Assembly (NCBI GenBank): GCA_015654965.1
Contig: JAATGD010000014.1
Location: 1 to 13,710, forward strand
Direction of reading: 5' to 3'
DNA length: 13,710 nt
DNA from: Hyphomicrobiales bacterium
GTDB lineage: Bacteria > Pseudomonadota > Alphaproteobacteria > Rhizobiales > Rhizobiaceae
This document shows, piece after piece, positions 13,186-13,710 of the stretch (position 1 is its first letter; every line of letters starts with the position of its first letter). The translations under genes and the position numbers were made by a program. The notes under the pieces are model-generated. The model saw nothing but the letters and a program-made list of their open reading frames with translations. It was not told where the DNA came from and ran no database searches.

Positions 13186-13710
13186 ATGTCGTCAGTCCTT
13201 TCCCATTATTCGCTGACCCGCCGCGCTGGCCTGAAGGCTCTTCTCTTCACTGCCGCAGCCTTGACCATCGGCTTTGCAGCAGCTCCGAGCCATGCCGAAG
13301 ACAAGACCATCAAGGTCGGTATCACGGGCGGTGAGGATGAAGATGTCTGGAAAGCCGTCGCCGAAGAAGGCAAGAAGCGCGGCCTCATCATCGAACGCGT
13401 GGTCTTCAACGACTATAACCAGCCCAATGAAGCCTTGGAGCGCAAGGAAATCGACGCCAATGCTTTCCAGCATAAGCCGTTTCTGGATGCGCAGATCAAG
13501 CAGCATGGCTACAAGATCAGTGTCGCCGGTTACACCGCCGTCTGGCCGATCGGCATTTATTCGCGCAAGGTCAAGAGCCTTGATGAGTTGAAGGAAGGTG
13601 CCGTCATCGGCATTCCGAACGATCCCTCCAACGAAGGCCGTGCGCTGCGCGTTCTTGAGGCGCAGGGACTGATCAAGTTGAAGCCCGATGCAGGCATTCT
13701 GGCCACCCCC
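13186..13710 (+). CDS. metQ: MetQ/NlpA-family methionine ABC transporter substrate-binding protein, N-terminal part
   Basis: The 175 visible codons run off the right edge. After a signal peptide the mature part matches MetQ of the methionine ABC importer (MetNIQ), which carries L- and often D-methionine: IKVGITGGEDEDVW (about 43-56), FNDYNQPNEALERKEIDANAFQHKPFLDAQIK (about 75-106) and IPNDPSNEGRALRVLEAQGLIKLK (about 145-168). The N-terminus, SLTRRAGLKALLFTAAALTI with a cleavage site at SHA-ED (about residue 37), has twin arginines but no lipobox cysteine. The protein is therefore probably a free periplasmic binding protein, possibly Tat-exported, and not a lipoprotein like E. coli MetQ. AAGGA (13173-13177) lies 8 bases before the ATG. 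The transporter's membrane and ATPase genes are not in the window. Related NlpA proteins can bind other ligands. Confidence 0.9.
   Translation, partial: MSSVLSHYSLTRRAGLKALLFTAAALTIGFAAAPSHAEDKTIKVGITGGEDEDVWKAVAEEGKKRGLIIERVVFNDYNQPNEALERKEIDANAFQHKPFLDAQIKQHGYKISVAGYTAVWPIGIYSRKVKSLDELKEGAVIGIPNDPSNEGRALRVLEAQGLIKLKPDAGILATP

Overview
The window reads as chromosomal DNA from an alphaproteobacterium of the order Hyphomicrobiales, most like Brucella/Ochrobactrum. This rests on the look of the proteins (HutC-type GntR regulator beside a SIS protein, a dad-type alanine cluster, Rhizobiales-style omega-transaminase and MetQ) and on a moderately high GC content with AT-rich promoters. GC was judged by eye, not counted, and no search was run. 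There are no rRNA, tRNA, IS, phage or CRISPR features. Genes are tightly packed, and no gene-free stretch exceeds 300 bases.

Region 1 (1-3608, all minus strand) is, in transcription order: an FdhF/YdeP-type molybdopterin oxidoreductase, a 98-residue MarR-like winged-helix protein whose start codon shares a base with the oxidoreductase stop codon, a GntR/HutC regulator, and the 5' end of a SIS-domain sugar-phosphate protein. The regulator has its own promoter. A perfect 13-bp inverted repeat spans its -10 box and its first codons, which suggests autoregulation and either a leaderless message or a later true start.

Region 2 (3783-7993) holds FMN-dependent L-lactate dehydrogenase, a convergent Lrp/AsnC regulator sharing a bidirectional terminator with it, and the divergent pair alanine racemase plus D-amino acid dehydrogenase. 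This is the usual dad layout: L-Ala to D-Ala to pyruvate.

Region 3 (7999-12906) holds an XRE-cupin regulator divergent from a class III omega-amino acid:pyruvate transaminase, then a D-amino acid transaminase, then an acetolactate-synthase-like thiamine diphosphate enzyme. The region 2 and region 3 enzymes fit around pyruvate, L-alanine and D-alanine, so the stretch can be read as a pyruvate/alanine hub. The individual units have their own regulators and terminators and are not one operon.

Region 4 (12907-13710) is a 279-base leader or intergenic region followed by the 5' part of a MetQ/NlpA-type methionine-binding protein. The leader has an 11-bp inverted repeat whose right arm contains the metQ ribosome binding site, plus two mutually exclusive inner helices. 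This is the best candidate for undescribed regulation in the window. Most of the window is otherwise ordinary metabolic chromosome, and I did not find a clear new system.
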